From assembly GCA_038277395.1 (NCBI GenBank), contig CM076195.1, forward strand, positions 49,373,366 to 49,437,365: DNA of 64,000 nt, given 5' to 3'. Shown here piece after piece: positions 61,263 to 64,000 of this stretch. Every line of letters begins with the position of its first letter. Positions within the stretch are counted from its first letter, which is position 1. Origin of the DNA: Dryocosmus kuriphilus (taxonomy: Eukaryota > Arthropoda > Insecta > Hymenoptera > Cynipidae). The notes under the pieces were generated by a model that saw only the letters and a list, made by a program, of their open reading frames with translations, was not told the origin of the DNA and did not search any database. Made by a program: the position numbers and the translations under genes.

Positions 61263-62880
61263 ATTCAGTATAATAATAATTATTATTATTATAGTTTAGC
61301 AATTCGAACTCGGAAGTGCATTGCCTCAGGTACCTGAAACCGCCACGCATCTCTATCCTGTGCATCCTCCATCCAGTTTAAATAATCATGTCCTAACTCT
61401 TTTAGATCGTCCCTTACATTTTTCTCCCATCTGCTCCTCGGTCTACCTAGAGGTCTCTTATTAATCGGTTTCCCTCTTAAAAATTGCACCACTGTTCTTG
61501 CGTTGTCCGTTCTTGCTACAATGTGCTTTAATTACTATATTAATATTTACTGACGCGTAGAGAGCATGTAGCTCATCATTATGCAGTGGTCCCCATTCAC
61601 CAGTCTCTTCGTCCCTTTTTGGGCCATAGATTTTTCTAAGTACTTAATTTTCGAATACTCTAAAAATCTCTTCTCCTCTTCTTTCGTCAGAGCGCACGTT
61701 TCGCAACCGTGCATGACAACCGGCATTATTATCGTTTTGTAAATGCTTACCTTGATGCTTTTAAATAGCAATCACGATTTTAGTAACGTATTTGTTGCAT
61801 AGTAGCACCCATTGCCAGCTGCAAGCATGCATCCGCCCGTTGATTTCCGTTTTAATGTTATTGCCGCTAGTTATAATAGTCCCGAGGTATTTAAATTCAT
61901 TAACTCTTTCAAGTTTCATATTTCCGGCCATTAGATCCCCCTCTTCATTACTTTGTTCCGATCTGTCGACGGTCAAATATTTTTTTCTTCGATTCGCTAA
62001 CTTCTAAACCTATTTCTTTGACTTTTGTGATCAAGATTTCTGCATTTTTAGCTACCGTTTCTTTACCATCACCGAGTAAGTCGAGATCATTCGCATATCC
62101 CAGAATTTGTATTATCCCATTGAGGGTAGCATCGTACGGATTCCTTTTTACTTGTCTGACCACGTGTTCTAAAACTAAGTTGAAAATAAGGCAGGAAAGC
62201 GCATCACCCTGTTTTAAGCCATCGCGGATCAAAAACTCTTCAGATAAACTTACGTTTACGCGTATTCTACCCCTACTATCGCTTAAACAAGCTTTGATAA
62301 GTCTAACCAATTTGCTTAGTACACCCAAGAACTCTAGAATCCAGTACATTCGTGCGTGTACAATAGAGGCGCAAGCTTTTTTGAAATCGATAAACAGCTG
62401 ATCTATTGCTTTATTAAATTTCCATCTCTTTTCTAATAGTTATCTAATTGTAAACATTTGATCGCTTGTAGACCGGTTTCGGCGTATTCCATAAATGTAG
62501 TCCCCAATGATTTCCTCAGTAAAAGGGGTTAGTCAACTTAAGATTATATTCGACAGGATCTTGTAGCACGAAGGCACAAGTGAAATTCCCCGATAATTGT
62601 TACAGTTCGCTTTATCGCCCTTTCTAAAAATGGGTATGATAATAGAGATATTCGATTCCTCCGGTATGCGTTCTGTTTTCTGGATTGCGCGTATTAATTT
62701 ACAAATTTGCCTTGTGAGACAAGGGCCCCCATTTTTTATCAGTTCTGGCGGTAGGTCGTCGATGCCCGAGGCTTTGTTATTGTTCTCTGTCTCTCTGTCG
62801 CATCGGTTACTAAAGTCGGTTCCAAAAGTACGCGGCCCTCACTTTGGTTACTTCTACCTCGTTAACAAAAAATCGTAGAA
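61263..62880 (-). mobile_element. RTE-like non-LTR retrotransposon relic, copy 2, 5'-truncated
   Basis: On the minus strand this relic runs from about 62,880 to a (TAA)n/(TTA)n simple-repeat tail at 61,263-61,290. It is the same family as 53,060-56,135: RDDLKELGHDYLNWM and RMYWILEFLG are shared. It lacks the endonuclease entirely, as expected of 5' truncation. The simple-repeat tail in place of poly(A) fits RTE-like elements and shows where this family ends; copy 1 has lost that end. Confidence 0.8.
61289..62880 (-). pseudogene. RT and C-terminus of RTE-like copy 2 (broken)
   Basis: Minus-strand order: an RT N-terminal region with IFRKGDKANCNNYRGIS near 62,560-62,640 and QICKLIRAIQKTERIPEES near 62,660-62,720. 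Then comes an open stretch at 62,349-61,948 with GRIRVNVSLSEEFLIRDGLK and GDALSCLIFNLVLEH; its YADD-like box reads YANDLDLL, with Asn for the first catalytic Asp. The stretches 61,976-61,761 (MTVDRSEQSN, FKYLGTIITSG) and 61,771-61,547 (IYKTIIMPVVMHGCETCAL) are next, and GRPRSRWEKNVRDDLKELG at 61,492-61,289 ends the protein. Several frame breaks and the catalytic change disable it. Confidence 0.8.
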
Positions 62881-62885
62881 TATTC

Positions 62886-63502
62886 TAGTAAAGTATTCGT
62901 AAAAGCTTAAAGTCTCCCGAGTTTAGTGATATAAATACTATTGTCCTGAAGAATTCATAACAATAGCTCTGAGGTAAAACGTCCTGAAAAACGAGGTTTT
63001 TGAGGTACTTTTTTTGAGCCTTGACTTTGACTTGTTCCCCAAACGACCTTGAAGTCACGTAAAATCTGAAAAAAATCACAGACATTCCTTAAGGTGTCTA
63101 AAATATATTACACTTTCCCGAATTTCGAAATTATAAATTGTTTACTATGTACAGCCTCTTTTTCACAAACATATTATCTCGGAAAGTAATGAAGATAGAA
63201 AGTTTGTTAATGGTTTAAAGTGTAAAGTTTTGTAACATGATTGAAGTAAACTTCATAGAAATTTCATCAGGTGAATATTTCGTGAGAAAACCCTTTACGA
63301 ATGTTTGTAAATTTAAGGAAATGGGGGAGATGGGAATCAATTACAAGGCCAGCAGGAAGGAGAGCCTGTTACACTGTCTGTTTACAGAAGGGCCCAGCTG
63401 TGAGGAAAAAAGCAGGGCCGTGCGAACGTCTAAAATGTATAATCCTTAGGGTGGTTCTTATTTATTCTCAATACAAAATTTTGTTTAGAGTTTCTTTGCT
63501 TT
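62886..63502. other. Unannotated DNA before the terminal palindrome
   Basis: Short open frames around 63,237-63,513 have no recognised similarity, and two overlap in different frames. I do not call them genes. Confidence 0.45.
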
Positions 63503-64000
63503 CACCTCTCTAATTTTTTATACAATTTAAATTTGTTCAAATATTTCATTTTTTAGGGAAGTCACTAAATTTTTTTAATGAACTTATGCAATGGGTTCCT
63601 TAATCAATGATAACAGTAAAATAATATTTAAAAATAATTTGACAATTATTTATATAATATCTATTTGTTTAAGTATATAATTTACCTAGATAAGGTGGGA
63701 AAAATATTTTATTTCAGAACATTGATGACAGCTTCGAAATATTTTGAGGTGCTCATTTATGTTTTTGAGAATAGTCAACAATGTTCTGAAATAAAATATT
63801 TTTCCCACCTTATCTAGGTAAATTATATACTTAAACAAATAGATATTATATAAATAATTGTCAAATTGTTTTTAAAAATTATTTTACTGTTATCATTGAT
63901 TAAGGAACCCATTGCATAAGTTCATTAAAAGAATTTAGTGACTTCCCTGAAAAATGAAATATTTGAACAAATTTAAATTGTATAAAAAATTAGAGAGGTG
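63503..64000. repeat. Near-perfect palindrome, arms at least 227 bp
   Basis: 63,503-63,729 pairs with 63,774-64,000 around a 44-nt spacer. Positions sum to 127,503 at both the outer and inner ends, so there is no net indel. Only about five or six mismatches are visible, which is roughly 98% identity. The outer right end coincides with the window end, so the arms may continue. No coding capacity is seen. It may be a young MITE-like foldback or a local inverted duplication. Confidence 0.9.

Noticed and set aside
63237..63513. Two overlapping ~70-codon frames
   Set aside because: Different frames of the same DNA, no recognised similarity, and one runs into the palindrome.

Overview
The window is repeat-dominated nuclear DNA from a eukaryote, most likely an arthropod and probably an insect. 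It holds a ~163-bp satellite, Ty3/Gypsy elements, a Jockey-like LINE, two relics of an endonuclease/RT non-LTR family common in insects, a Merlin-type DNA transposon, several long foldback structures and a 500-N scaffold gap. It is AT-rich with no operons, no rRNA or tRNA and no CRISPR. The species cannot be fixed from sequence alone. I found no intact host gene and no element with an undamaged coding set.

Layout. 1-14,873: about 91 tandem monomers of an AT-rich satellite, in at least two monomer classes and with recurring multi-monomer blocks. 15,199-15,515: two diverged monomers in the opposite orientation. 15,696-17,722: two adjacent foldback structures; the second carries a ~194-nt G tract. 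19,892-27,459: a Merlin (IS1016/ISXO2-like DDE) transposon with ~350-bp terminal inverted repeats and a near-matching 8-bp target duplication. It is split by a ~5.1-kb Jockey-like LINE flanked by a 13-bp direct repeat. 27,941-37,925: a ~10-kb unit bounded by ~1.1-1.3-kb inverted arms, with internal direct repeats, GT/CA-rich and short tandem arrays, and a nested 2.65-kb palindrome at 29,260-31,907. 38,853-39,023: a duplicated ~83-bp hairpin. 39,294-39,793: assembly gap.

40,181-44,869: a Ty3/Gypsy element with open gag, pol broken by stops and one visible LTR; its 5' LTR is missing or in the gap. 45,542-50,914: a second Ty3/Gypsy element with short (~165 bp) paired LTRs and a SAP-like gag N-terminus; catalytic Asp residues in RT and integrase are substituted. 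51,939-52,699: a broken ORF resembling an uncharacterised arthropod repeat-associated family. About 53,060-56,135: an RTE-like non-LTR relic. 56,150-58,114: the 5'-truncated tail of a different non-LTR element ending in poly(A). 61,263-62,880: a second, inverted relic of the RTE-like family. 63,503-64,000: a ~98% identical palindrome cut by the window end.

There is no gene network here. The biology is layered transposition: DNA transposons and foldback elements serve as targets for LINEs, beside a satellite array that may be pericentromeric or other heterochromatin. The points most worth a second look are the poly-G expansion inside a foldback arm, the nested palindromes, hammerhead-ribozyme-like cores at 38,413-38,441 (-) and 60,234-60,266 (+), the datable Merlin/LINE nest, and the coding-like acidic fragment at 31,907-32,211.
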